In this document: positions 24,816 through 35,883 of the stretch, piece by piece | How the letters are laid out: each line of letters starts with the position of its first letter | Numbering within the stretch: position 1 is the first letter of the stretch | DNA from: Saksenaea vasiformis B4078 | Taxonomy: Eukaryota > Mucoromycota > Mucoromycetes > Mucorales > Saksenaeaceae | Assembly: GCA_000697055.1 (NCBI GenBank) | Contig: JNDT01002372.1 | Location: forward strand, 1-59,638 | Direction of reading: 5' to 3' | Length of the DNA: 59,638 nucleotides | Made by a program: the position numbers and the translations under genes | The notes under the pieces: generated by a model | Told to the model about the DNA's origin: nothing | The model's database searches: none | The model's input: the letters and a program-made list of their open reading frames with translations, nothing else

Positions 24816-24935
24816 AGAGTTCAATGGATGCCTTTTATCTGCAACATACTCTATCATTTGCCTTTGTTCAGAAATGGATGCTTTGATCGATTTGTAAAAT
24901 ACAGGTTATGCGTTATCGCCCAATGCTTCCTTTTT

Positions 24936-26385
24936 CTATTGAGTTTCTGCAGGCCTCTGATTAGGGAAGCTGCCCAAAACAACTACATCCAAGCAAAATT
25001 GATTCAGATCCTTTACAGCGTTCTGCACGTCCTCATTCTGTGCGTGTCCTGAGCATTCGACAAAAAACACAAAATGCCATGGTCGCTGACCACTCGGGCG
25101 TGAATCGATTTTGAATAAGTTGAGATTGTAATCCTTGAAGACTTTCAATCCGTCACATAATGCACCTGGCATACGATGGTCTACAGTGAATCTGATAAGC
25201 GTATGATCGTCTGACGTTGCGTTGTCGCTCGATGTTCCGATGATCAAGAAACGTGTGGTGTTGCTTACACCATCTTCGATATCCCGTGCAACCACCTCCA
25301 AGCCATACAGGTCTGCGCAAATCTCACTACAAATTGCTCCGGCGCCCGTTTCCAAAGCAGCTTGTCGTGCTGCGTCGGCAGTTGATTTGACCGGAATACG
25401 TTTCGCGGAGGGAATATGCTTCGACAACCATGTTTGCGTCTGACCTAGTCCCTAATTCCGTTTTTTTTTTCCTTCATTGTAAATTTCGGACACTTTAATC
25501 GATTTCCGTTTCGCACCTGTGGATGACTGTATACTTTGGTGATCTTCTCAAGAGGTGTATTCGAAAGGAGACATTGGTGGACCTATTTTTTTCTTGTTAC
25601 ACTACATCTGCAAGCGATATTGACAGCCAATTTACCGGTAAATAAGTTTCTGCTCGTACACGAGTGGATGTCTTGATTGAACAGTCTAATGTCTCAACTA
25701 CTGTACCGAAGCTGGAATTTTCGAAAGGAACGATACCATACGTGGTTCGTCCTTTTTCAACGGCCTCAAACACATCTTTGAGATTTCAATATTTGATTGT
25801 TTTTCGAAGTTGCTACTGTCTTACCTGCTATTTCCCGTTGAGGAACATATGCAACACTATCGCCAAGTCGTTGGTAAGCCGCCTGATGAGAGAAAGTTCC
25901 GGGTGGACCAAGATAAGCAATAGATACATCCTTTTGCAGTGCAATTGAAGCAGACATAATCTTCACATTTGTAAATTGCATATAAGTAAACTATCAAAGA
26001 CCCTAGTAAAACTTCGATTACCTCTCTGAAGATGGCTTGTAGAGAATCATGCTTGAGCGGACCGCTGTTCAAACGTTCAAGCTGCCGAAGCAGTTGTTGG
26101 TGTCAATTGATACATTATCGTAGAAAAGCATATACCTTCGCATAGATTTCTTTCTCTCGGCCTGGCATATACACGTGCAAGTCGTCGCTTGACTGAGTCC
26201 TTTTTCGTCGTTGGTGAGCTAAGAGAAACGGCAGGGGAACTAGCGTCTACTTACGTTTTGCTGGTTTCGGTTTGGCGTTTCGCGGCACCGATATCGAGCG
26301 AGACACGTGCACGTTCATTTAGAATATTGACGAGCGTCGTATCCAAAGAGTCTATCTTCTTCCGTAGCGATGGTAAGTCTGACAT
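24936..26385 (-). CDS. Bifunctional chorismate mutase-prephenate dehydratase (P-protein architecture)
   Basis: Converts chorismate to prephenate and then to phenylpyruvate for phenylalanine synthesis. Seven exons give about 366 aa. Residues 1-80 form an AroQ chorismate mutase: SLRKKIDSLDTTLVNILNERARVSLDIGAAK, then DDLHVYMPGREKEIYAKLERLNSGPL and LQAIFREIMSASIALQK. The prephenate dehydratase domain starts at VSIAYLGPPGTFSHQAAYQRLG and includes YGIVPFENSSFGTVVETLD, YSHPQGLGQTQTWL and the TRF motif in SNTTRFLIIG. A C-terminal ACT domain carries NLFKIDSRPSGQRPWHFVFFVE, the phenylalanine feedback site (ESRP-like). Start ATG 26385, stop 24936. The joins across the mutase need acceptor TCAAG at about 26186 and donor GTAATC at about 26032. 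Most described fungi use separate Aro7 and Pha2, so the fusion is notable. Confidence 0.85.
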
Positions 26386-26945
26386 GACAACGAAGAAAGA
26401 GAAAAGCAACTCTCTTTTTTGCACAGATGATTTCTGTCATCTTGATTCGTCGAGAACTCCGATATCCGGTTGAGTCACACGTTCATCTCCGCTTTTGCGA
26501 CGCTGCTTTTCATACTGTAGAGAATGGACAAGCAGAAAAACGGGAAACAACCGAAGAGGGGTGTCACATGTGTTTGAAAAATGTTGTTAAGCGGGGAAAA
26601 AGAGGATGATCACTTAGCGGGGTCATATTTGGTAAGTTTGCCAACAGTCGTCAATGCACATGACAGCACACACTCAACCCCCTTTCCTCTCCTTCTTTTC
26701 CTGTGTTTCTTTTTTTTTTAAAGAAATCCTAGCCATGAGTCAACGTGTACACCAGGTGAGTGAGTGTTAGCTTGCGTGTGTATATGGGGGTGTGGGTGCA
26801 AAATTGAAGAGCAGCCAAGGTAAATTTGTTGATTGATTGATTCTTCCTGAAGTTCTCGAATTTCTCTTCTTTCTCCCTTCCAAAAGACGTTTGCTCTAAA
26901 AGAAAATGATCCGTTTTGTTTCTTCTTGTTTAACTTCTTTACCTC
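26386..26945. other. Divergent intergenic region between the dehydratase and the PPxY membrane gene
   Basis: About 560 bp between two divergent starts, rich in pyrimidine tracts and carrying GT runs near 26760-26800. A short ATG frame at 26736 (MSQRVHQ, followed by a good donor GTGAGT) could be a non-coding leader exon or a false start. Nothing else was recognised. Confidence 0.4.
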
Positions 26946-27527
26946 ATGAATATTTTATACCTTTTCCTTTGGTCCTTAATGCTTTGGAGCTGTGAATGTA
27001 TTCCTGTCAACGAAAATAATAATAATGATAATAATAATAATACCCCGTAAGTCACAGTAACTAAATTTCTACGCTGTCAACTAATATAAACTAGACAATC
27101 TCTAACGGGTGCTTTCACAACTACATCACACGATACACCTGCCTTCAATATTATTCATCTAACAGCTGCTGCTCTTGGAGTCCTTGGAGCGACTGTTGTT
27201 GGTATTACGGTGTTCATCATATGTCGACGACGAAGAGCGGCAAAACAAAAGGATGCTGAGCGACCACCGATGCGGGAGTGCGCACCACTGCCCTCTCGCT
27301 TTATTCAATTTGCTAATGACTACGAACAGCAACCGGAAATCACAACAAAATGCAGTAATGAGAGTGACAAGACAGCGAGTCCCTCGATGCAACAATATCG
27401 ATTACAGTTACAACTCTTACAGCAAACAAGTCAATCTAAGCGACGAGATGGTGCACTCACTGCTTCTTCAGCCACTACGTCGACTACAGCACCCTTGACC
27501 CAACCGCCACCGCCGTATCACCCTTAA
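26946..27527 (+). CDS. Small single-pass membrane protein with Asn-rich ectodomain and C-terminal PPxY motif
   Basis: Not a recognised family. Two exons, 26946-27046 and 27095-27527, join in frame to 177 aa. The N-terminus MNILYLFLWSLMLWSCECIP is a signal peptide. Then comes a run of Asn codons (VNENNNNDNNNN) and a Ser/Thr-rich stretch suited to glycosylation. A strong membrane helix follows (IIHLTAAALGVLGATVVGITVFIIC), with a basic stop-transfer RRRRAAKQK. The ~100-residue cytosolic tail is rich in Gln, Ser and Thr and ends PPPPYHP, a PPxY motif of the type bound by WW domains of Rsp5/Nedd4 ubiquitin ligases. A role as a plasma-membrane sensor or ligase adaptor is inference. Confidence 0.7.
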
Positions 27528-30500
27528 AAACGTTAAATTTTTACAGACGATCCCTTGCCTTTAACCTTCTTTTTTCTTCCCTGCCATATGTACATAGTCA
27601 CCACATGAACAGAAAAAAAGTGTTTCACCTGTTTCGTTTACCAATTAAACCCTTATTTTTTCCTGTGTTCTCACGAATTCCCTGAATCCCAAGAAGTTTT
27701 CTTCCGCGTATAACTTTTACGCTGGTGTAACAATCAAGTAATCCCCTAAAAAAAAGGAAGAAAGACTGGTCGCTATTTAATGAGACCCATCTTATAACAA
27801 TTGTAACCAGTGATACCATTTTCAATGACAGTAAAATATACATCACTCCTCCTTTTTTTTTTTTGCAGACGTCGGACTCGAGCTATTTTTAACAATCCCA
27901 TATTGAAAGTATATATAACTTTTCAGTTCGTATCATTTCCTTTCCAGCCCTGGGTTGGGCACGCTTGCCTTCGAAAGACTTGGAACGTGCAGGTACCACA
28001 TTCTTGTGCAACATAGAAAACTTAATTGCAAGCGAATATGAGTTTCCCTACACAAGGGTTCGTCGTTGACGTCAGTAAATCCGTGTGACAAAATCGTACT
28101 TTCTTACCCACAAACGCCCGAAAGCGTTCACCTGCTGCCTGACAAAGAGGCAGGGTGGAAGTTTCCTAACACCTCGCATCCACCAAGGGAAAAATGTGCG
28201 GCGAGATCCCAACTTTCGAACTCTAATGGATTTTGAGCCGGCGATGGCAACGTGGCAAAGATGTGTACCGCCATAGCCAAAATTGATGATATCGCGTGCT
28301 AAGGGAATCCCTGTTGCGGGAAATTCGTGGCCACAGCAATATGGGTTTGCCTTTTTAGTGATGCGCTGACTGCTACATATAGCTGTCAGTTAAGTAATGT
28401 GTTCATCGGATCAGCCTTACAAGTGGAACAGAAAAATCGACCTGTGAAGATCACGCAGACTCTGATCCTTATACAAAGAAGCCGAACTGTCAGTCGACTA
28501 TTCCAGTAAAGTGTATATTTATTCACCATCGGTTTAGAACAGGAAACGTTCGAACGATGTACACCCCGCTCAATGTAAGAGAAAAGAAGTAAAGAAAAGC
28601 TGTTTCTTCTCCGAAAAACCAGTTTAGAAAATTCAATCAATACCTAGTTAGTTCATCTTCAACATGTGATCGCAAATCGCGGCACTAAATAAATCATTCT
28701 ACACACAAAAAAAAGTAAAGAAAAGCTGTTGGGCGAAGGAAATGTGTCCTTTTTGAGGTTGCTCTGGATCGATTAGTGCTTTAAAGTTTTACGTTTCCGA
28801 ACATTCTTAACTTCTTACCCACTACCCGCCAATAGATGTCGATCAAGTAGAATTAATTACCCCGAGAGATCAAAGGAAACTCATATACATGGTCTGCGGA
28901 TTTGGTACCCCATCAATTGATAACTCTTGAGCTTTAGATCTGAACCTGTGCTTGATTTGGTATCTGCAGAATAAATCGAGCTTAAAGATCTTTGCTGAAG
29001 TCAATCGGGGTTTGCCAGACCATTTTCCTGTAGGATCTCAGTTAAAACGAGCCAGGCTTGACACGCAAGATTTCGGTTGTAGGTACTTGATAGGAGAGTC
29101 AATAAAAGTAACGGGATATAAGGTGGCACTTTCCAAATCAATCAGGTGCGCTAGAGGGATGCGCGTAGTTGGCCCCGATTACGCAGATTCCACACCTAGC
29201 CGCATTGGCTGCATCACTAAAGTCTTATACTACGTCAATTTCTTCTCGGGATTGTGTTGCGCCCACGGGTGTGCGTAGCTAAACTTAATAAATATGGTTT
29301 CAGGCAGCAGCTACCGCTTTAAGAGACTTTTCACCATTCAATTTTAAGAATCAGAACATCTAGAAATCATTCCCGAATAATCTGATGTACCGCTTCTAGG
29401 GAACAACTTACCCTAACCGACCATTATAGACGCCTTAAAGAAATACATTTTGATTTGACACGACCTTTATTGTCATGCAGGCTTGGAGTGCTGAGCTACT
29501 TCAATGCCCGAGTATCTCTCCATAAGTAGGTGCTGGTTTGTGGTAACATGACCATTGATGACAAAAACAATTCATAACGATGATGTATATGGTCATTGTT
29601 AGACATCGAATTATGGAGCTACCAAAAACGAATTTTTACTGGAAGACAATTCACGAGACTATTTGCTTTTTCTTACATCCAACAGCGTTTAACTTAGTTG
29701 TAAGGAATCTAACTTTCTCAGCAATCCGTTACACGCATTGCATAAAGAATCTGCTGCAAAAAAGGTACGATTTTCGCCTCTTATGCATGCATAAACGTAA
29801 CAGTAACAAATAAGAACATACATAATCGTCGCTATCAGTACAGTAGGACCGGTTACGACCATTTTGGATCATTTTCGTCTTTAAATGATCAATGTCAATC
29901 TGGTTTATCCGTATGGATGGCCTTAAGTCTCGAGACACGGCATTATTGACCATGCTCTGCGACCCTAACCATGAGACCTTGTTTACTCATGACTAGACTG
30001 TATACTGCATAACGCCATAACTTAATAAGAGGTTCATTTGCGTGCTTGCATCGCTAGCTGTGCATACCAGGGTCTCATCGGCAAACTGGCTCGTTTTTGT
30101 GCAGTTGCATTCACCGCTTTTGAATGCGAGAGAGAGAAGAAAGTTAACCAAGTAGCCTATGCTATGATATGTAAGTCAAAAAAAAAAATAACGATGCATG
30201 CTGCATTTATGAACTGAGTCCAACGGGTGATTTCTGCTTATGTATGCAGGTCCCTTCGTGATGATTTTAGATGTTTAACAAGGCAGCTGCTCAAACTCCA
30301 CAGAGGCGCCTCTTTAAACATAAAGGACTGCTACAGAAGAGCATGAATATGCATAGCAATATTCCGATAACTCTTACCGACGGTTTAGCTTCTGGTCGTC
30401 GTAGTTAGATGAGAAGGATCACACCTTGTAAGCTGGAACAAAAACTTATATTCAAGACGAAGGGTGTGACTGAATAGCCTTAGTCGAGTTTTATCTGCAT

Positions 30501-31827
30501 TCAAGAAACCGATCGATGCAAGGACGAAGAAATAACGGAACATACTGAATAAGAAAATCCGAAAGTCTAATACGATTGTATTTAATCGTACAAAATTATG
30601 TCTCTTTAAAGGCGATAAGAACTCTCTTCTTCTATAGGGACCATAGGAAGCTAGTCTGCCTAAACTTGCAACCAATGGACATATTCCTCGGTATATAATA
30701 TTTTCTTCACCTAGACTCTTACAAGGATCATTATGATCAATGGACAACTCACGTCCATACATTCCTTCACGGTAAAAAGGAGTACTTAAGAAACAGATTG
30801 GGTGTCCCCAAACGAAGTAGATTAGGGATTATAATGTGACTCATGCGCCACAGTTCGGAGTTACGACAGATTTAATGCCGAGGAAAAAAGGACGTCTTTA
30901 GAGTTATCCAGGTGCATCATCACTCATACCAACGTTTGTTCACGCGTTCCAGAACCTATAGGAGTACCATATCCATGCCCAGAAATAAACGTCTCGAATG
31001 CTTAGTAAGAGAGAGATTTGTTGATGTCGTCCTTCGTTACATTGCTCCATCATTTGAGAAAATAGTCGTTGCTCTAGCTATATTTGTACTTTGTGCTATT
31101 TGTTAACCTGTTATCTAAAAAAAAAGTCATAGAGAAATAGAAGTTTCTACGTCCTTTTTTTTTTATTTTCCTGCTGGGTATGTATTTGGTATGCCCACGA
31201 GTTGATGACAGAAAAACTACATTTCCTATCCAACTGATTACTTGATCTCATCACGTTTTACGTAACTTTACTCTTTCAAACCTTGATACATTAGGTGCTT
31301 GGATCATCTGTTTGAAGGTTTTTACGAGCCTAATTAGGTCCCATGAGTAACCACAACGTACATAGTGTACTGAGTAACCGTTTAGAGTCAGTGTCACCGC
31401 ATATGGATGATTGGTATTTGTCAGATATTTTTGCAACGTGGTTGCATTCCAAGCATCCAACCATGCAAATGAAGAACAGTTACAATGGCCTACATGTATC
31501 AAACATATCGCCCACTCATATGTTCTTTTATACCTGTATTCTAGCTTCTCAGAAGTTTATCGGAAATGCGAGAACAATAAAAGTGCCACTTTCAGTGCAA
31601 CGCTTAACTCTACAGTCCACTCCTATACGTTATCCCATCATTACCCTAGGTAAAGCGCGGGACCTAACAACAAGGGCGACTACTATGATGTAACGTTGTC
31701 CAGCAAATACATGTATTGTTGTGCCAAGAGCCTAAATCGCAAACACTTGTGTATGCGAAATTAACATTAACTTCTCTAGTTTAAGTGCCTTCCGCCGCAA
31801 TACTTGTGCAGCCTGCACAAAAAAAAA
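27528..31827. other. 4.3-kb gene-poor AT-rich region
   Basis: No gene can be supported. The longest open frame (28952-29278, 108 codons, plus) and one at 30385-30762 (minus) have biased composition and no recognisable motif. A 17-bp direct repeat (AGTAAAGAAAAGCTGTT) occurs at about 28587 and 28714. There are many poly-A and poly-T runs. It may be decayed transposon or simple intergenic DNA. Confidence 0.5.
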
Positions 31828-32815
31828 TTATCGACGCCGTTGTTGTTGTTGTTGTTGTTGGGACGCCTGACCGAACATCTGAGAAAGGCTCGGCATGTCC
31901 GAGAGCATCTTCTGTGCATCTGCTTGTGATTGACTGATCTCCGTCATTGCTTCGGGATCTAATCGGAAGAATTTGCATAAGCTTCTTTGTGTAAACATAC
32001 AGCATTCTATTTACCAAGATTAGCCATCATCTTGGGCAAAACAAACATCATCAGTGCGCTGAAGCCAATCATCAAAAACATAGGATTTTTAAACATTCCC
32101 ATCACATTGAAACCCTGTCGCTCCTGATTTTGTAAGATCGTTAGTGGTCAGCTAAAACTCCTAGCATTCTTCTTTCGACTCACCACAAAATATTCCGCCT
32201 CGGCTTTGGGTCTCCATTCTACAGGGTAGTTGACAGCAGAACCGAGCTTATCCCATCCTACACCGAAACCTGTATAGGCCACACGGACACTGTCATCGCC
32301 CTCTACGTCAACACGGAGCTACATCTATCGTTTAGTTCTTCTTCTTCTCTGCATGCGGGTACTACTACATACTTGAGGGAAAAGATAATCAATCGATTGA
32401 ACCTCCATCAGGTAAGACCCAGATTTCACATTGTCACTGGTACATTACGATCAGTCTTCCAAACTTCCTCACCATTGCGAGTTTACAATTTAAATCGTCC
32501 ATCTGCCTGTATCCATGTAGTATAAAGTCCTCCATTGAGGGTGATGCGTGTAGAAGGTCTCAGCGACTTCATGTCTGCATAATACGTGGAATGATGAGCA
32601 ATCACCAAGCGAAAATGGACGCGCATAACGTACCTGTTAGGATGCCATTTCTGCTAATGACACCTTCGATCTGGGCAGCCTGCGTCGCCAGCAAACTATT
32701 GCATAGGATTCACGGTCAATAACAGACTGTCAAACTCAACTGCTTGTATAATCTCTTATTCAAACCTTGCTGCCACAAACAATAAGAAAAGACTAGCCTT
32801 AATGCTGCTCATCAT
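31828..32815 (-). CDS. EMC7: ER membrane protein complex subunit 7
   Basis: Subunit of the EMC insertase that helps insert tail-anchored and multi-pass proteins. The ATG at 32815 starts a signal peptide (MMSSIKASLFLLFVAASLLATQAAQ, split by an intron). The lumenal beta-sandwich follows: IEGVISRNGILTD, STRITLNGGLYTTWIQADGRF, GSYLMEVQSIDYLFPQLRVDVEG. Next come YPVEWRPKAEAEYFVERQGFNVMGMFKNPMFLMIGFSALMMFVLPKMMANL (membrane helix) and the cytosolic tail MLSDMPSLSQMFGQAS ending in a glutamine tract encoded by a (GTT)n run at about 31840-31860. Six or seven short exons. The poly-Q tail may be length-variable. Family call rests on the order of these conserved blocks. Confidence 0.85.
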
Positions 32816-34459
32816 CGCAAAGAAGAGGTCCAAACGACTAGTTGCTGGTGAACCCACCAAAGCAACGGTGTCAGCCAATCAAATGGCCCATGTCGGAGTC
32901 ACGATTATGACAAATGTCCACTGACCCAGTTCATCCTTACATGGCGATTGCGTTAAATAACAATAGTTCTCAATCAAATTGGAAAACCCGCGTGTCAGCT
33001 TGCAGAAGGGACGTGTGTGTGTCACGCGGTTAGTAAGATTATTGTTTCAGATGTTTAAGCTATGTTTTGACTTGTACGAGTTAAGAGAGCCAAATGACAT
33101 TATGTGTCCATTAGTGATGCTGCAATCAACATAAATCAAGGCATTATCTTCATCTGTCTTACAGGGACCTTATGTAACGTACAATGGTATCCGTTCAACA
33201 AGATACCTAGCAAGGTTTTAGTTTTGATGGCGCACCCTCGGTTTAACACAAAATAATAATTACTGTTCATCAGATAGGTTGTTAAACCGAGGTTTCACAG
33301 AGAAGGACAACTATCCAAATCTGTGCCTTGCTTGTCTTCCCTTGAATGTGATACTCATCGACAAAATTCCAAGATATGAAGTAGATTAAGGTTTCGTGCG
33401 GATGCACACTCTATATCCTTCCCTCACTTACATACACATTTACCCCTTTTTGCTCCTGGTCATCATCATTCCACTATGTCTTTTTTCGATCATGGATAAA
33501 GTTCCCGATGGATCAGATCATTTGGTCCCTCTCTTTCTTCCTTTCTTTTCTTTCTTTCTTTTTTTACTCTTTTTTTTTTATTATTTAATTGTGGACACAA
33601 TTATTATTTAATTGATGGTATGATTATGGGGGGCAAAAAGGTTAACATAGTAAAATTCAGCGCATGAACAATTGAGCCGATGCAAGCTGGTCTAAAATAA
33701 TAAAATAACAGTAGGCTTTTCCACCAACGAAAGAACAAAAAAATAGAATAAAATAAATAAAGTTTAATTTCAGTAGACGCTTGCGGGCTTTGTTAGCGGA
33801 GTCGCAAACTTTTCGGTCCACATGAAAAAAGAAGGCAAAAGTTCAAGCCCCGTAGTGAATGCATGCCGCATCATCGGGATCATCCAATTTCTTTTGCAAC
33901 CATGGAGACCGCTGTTTGACAACGTGCCTCGGTTGTGTCCGACTTAAAAGGACTTCCTAAAAGGTTGAATTCCAAATGATGCGAAGAAAAAAAAAAAGGA
34001 AAAAAGGTTGGAGTAGAAGGTTTATTTTTTCCTTCTATCCATTACATGGCCGTATAGGCCTTCTCCCCCACCCCTCACATGATAAAGCTTAAACGGCTGG
34101 GGTGTATTACGCTGCATAAATAGAACAACTTTATATCTTGTTTTGACATGCCGACCGAAAATAAGTTCCAGCCTCCTGTTTTTCTTTTTTTCTTTTTTTC
34201 TTTTTAATGGCAAATGATAATTTACAAAGGGAAACGAGGGATGTATAGTGGTTGCGTGGGTGTGTATAGTTAACCGTGAGAGGGGTAAACTAAAGATGTC
34301 GTGAAGGATAGATATAAAAAAGAAAAGGAGAGTTATATGTTAAATTGTTGTTTTGATGTATGTGATGCGCTCGTGCGGTTTGTATGTGCTAAGTGGTAAA
34401 AAATAAAAATAAAAAAAAGTGTGGGTCGATTTTGGCGTGGGTAAGTTCAGGAATGCTTA
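32816..34459. other. Intergenic region with a 13-bp-stem inverted repeat and one possible orphan exon
   Basis: A minus-strand segment at 33843-33954 reads VLLSRTQPRHVVKQRSPWLQKKLDDPDDAACIHYGA, followed by a stop and preceded by a good acceptor (CCTTTTAG). It looks like the last exon of a gene, but I cannot find the rest. Pyrimidine and TTTTC runs lie at 33530-33600 and 34180-34205. Otherwise no gene is visible. Confidence 0.35.
33236..33292. repeat. Perfect 13-bp inverted repeat with 31-bp loop
   Basis: CCTCGGTTTAACA at 33236-33248 is matched by TGTTAAACCGAGG at 33280-33292, with an AT-rich loop. It could be a small hairpin, the two ends of a mini-element remnant or a protein binding site. 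No duplication flanks it. Confidence 0.6.
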
Positions 34460-35254
34460 TTACAACCGCAACTGTCCCTGGATGGCTCTGAGCTGCCGTT
34501 GGTCTTCTGACGACGGAAGTTTTCCCCATGCTATATCTTGTGTTGGTAAGAGACATGTTTTGGTAGGATAGGAAGGTGAAGGTAGATCCAGTAAATCCTC
34601 GTTGGACGAACATGGTGACGATGAAAGAGACGGTGGAGGTGGCGAGGGACTATTACGTTCTTCTTGTTGATAGAATTCGTGATGATGATCTTGACGCATA
34701 TTATGAATCGTGGCAGAGTGACCTCCACTTGTATCCAATGGGTTTAGTTCCGGATACAGACCTTTGGGGACTGAGATTTGATTTAACATAGGATCGGCTG
34801 ATGGTTGTTTTAGTCGACCTGCCAGAACATCGGCCTTGTTGTAGTACGAAATAAGATGCAGTTTTTGATTTGTGGCGGTGCAAATGGAGAAACTTTGTTT
34901 AATTAGTCCATCGGGCTTATACGAGCATGCGGCTGCTGCATTGCTGCTGGTGATCATGAGTGAAGAGGAGGAAGTTGATGATGAGGAGGGTCGTCGTGGC
35001 CTTCGTTTCGTGTCCAATTCACGATATGTCAGAAAACTACCTAGGACACGACTAGGTGACCATGTTCTACCGTCCGTCCATCGTCGCATGCCAGCTTCCC
35101 GTTCGTCCCAGGCAAAGACAGAACCAGATTGAATATGGATTCGCTCTTTTGAAGATAAACGTCTTTGAACACGATGAAGTTGTCCTCGTCGACAAGCTTC
35201 AAATACAATCAAAGCATCTTGAGGTGTCTTGATATAACCAATATAGGTTTCCAT
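34460..35254 (-). CDS. WOPR-domain transcription factor (Gti1/Pac2/Wor1 family)
   Basis: Single-exon gene of 264 aa. The first half of the bipartite WOPR DNA-binding domain starts at once: METYIGYIKTPQDALIVFEACRRGQL, RRLSSKERIHIQSGSVFAWDEREAGMRRWTDGRTWSPSRVLGSFLTYREL. A Ser-rich insert follows (about residues 83-112). The second half is DGLIKQSFSICTATNQKLHLISYYNKADVLAGRLKQPSADPML. The C-terminal ~90 residues are low-complexity (His, Pro, Ser). Family members switch morphology, sporulation or virulence programs in fungi; the target here is unknown. The minus-strand leader contains long poly-T and GAA-rich tracts (35270-35400). Confidence 0.92.
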   Translation of the reverse strand: METYIGYIKTPQDALIVFEACRRGQLHRVQRRLSSKERIHIQSGSVFAWDEREAGMRRWTDGRTWSPSRVLGSFLTYRELDTKRRPRRPSSSSTSSSSLMITSSNAAAACSYKPDGLIKQSFSICTATNQKLHLISYYNKADVLAGRLKQPSADPMLNQISVPKGLYPELNPLDTSGGHSATIHNMRQDHHHEFYQQEERNSPSPPPPSLSSSPCSSNEDLLDLPSPSYPTKTCLLPTQDIAWGKLPSSEDQRQLRAIQGQLRL

Positions 35255-35883
35255 GACAATATTAAAGAGGAAGAAGAAGAAGAGAAAAGAAAAAAGAAAA
35301 AAAAAGTATTGAAGAAAAAGAAGAATAGGAAAGACCGATCAGTTGTTAGGGTATTTATAATCGCAGAAAAATAATAATAAGCTTTTTTTTTTTTATCAGC
35401 TCGTCTCTCCAATGTTTCATGCAAAGAACAAAAAAGGGGAAGACGCATTCTCAACCACTAGTTTTTCGGGGAGAGTTTGGGGGAACAGTACTGCATTGGG
35501 TAATATCTCGATTTCTGACAGTGATGTCATGAGAGTCCAGACCTTTTCCCGCACACGTTTTGTGACACAAATCGATCGTGAAGCGTGGAATAAGAAAAGA
35601 GATATGTGTTGGTTTTTCGGAGTACAGTGTGAAACATGGCATGGTGTGTTTCCCTACAAACCTTTTTTAACTTTTTTTGACTCTGGATCGTGCATGATAT
35701 CAAATTTTTAAACTATAGGAAAAAAAGGGAGTAAGAAAAAACCAGATTCTCGGAAATGGCGGGAAATTTTCTTTTGCTTTTCTTATTTCTGAGTTGTCTA
35801 GACTCCATTCCCTTTCCCTCATTGTTCTTGTTGGTTTCTTGGCCAACCTTATTATTAATCTTTGAAGAATGCTACTTATAGTT
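35255..35883. other. Intergenic region between the WOPR gene and the ceramidase gene
   Basis: A purine-rich run (AAGAAGAAG..., 35270-35330) is probably the WOPR leader or promoter. A plus-strand frame at 35412-35711 has no motif. Nothing else is recognised. Confidence 0.4.

Larger units (their letters stand above)
18975..24820. mobile_element. Candidate composite mariner-like element carrying a Fanzor gene
   Basis: A proposed element that encloses the minus-strand Tc1/mariner transposase relic (19313-20248) and the plus-strand Fanzor gene (20763-24550). The outer flanks share collinear words when one is reverse-complemented: CATGA (19017; 24800), CTGCGCCA (19051; 24769), ATTCGCGC (19084; 24727), CCATTTA (19095; 24720) and CAATC (19115; 24705). 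They occur in the same order, but spacings differ by 3-9 bp. Both flanks are dense in short CGC-containing words not seen between the two genes. The exact ends are not fixed: the left may begin near CAGTG at 18979 and the right near the TA-rich 24807-24816. No clean TA duplication can be named. Fanzors are known passengers of several eukaryotic transposon classes, mariner included. Confidence 0.42.

Noticed and set aside
28587..28730. 17-bp direct repeat considered as a target-site duplication
   Set aside because: The ~110 bp between the copies shows no inverted ends, and the repeat is longer than usual duplications for the elements seen here.
33837..33852. T-loop-like text AAGTTCAAGCCCC
   Set aside because: No matching A box, D arm or acceptor stem on either strand.
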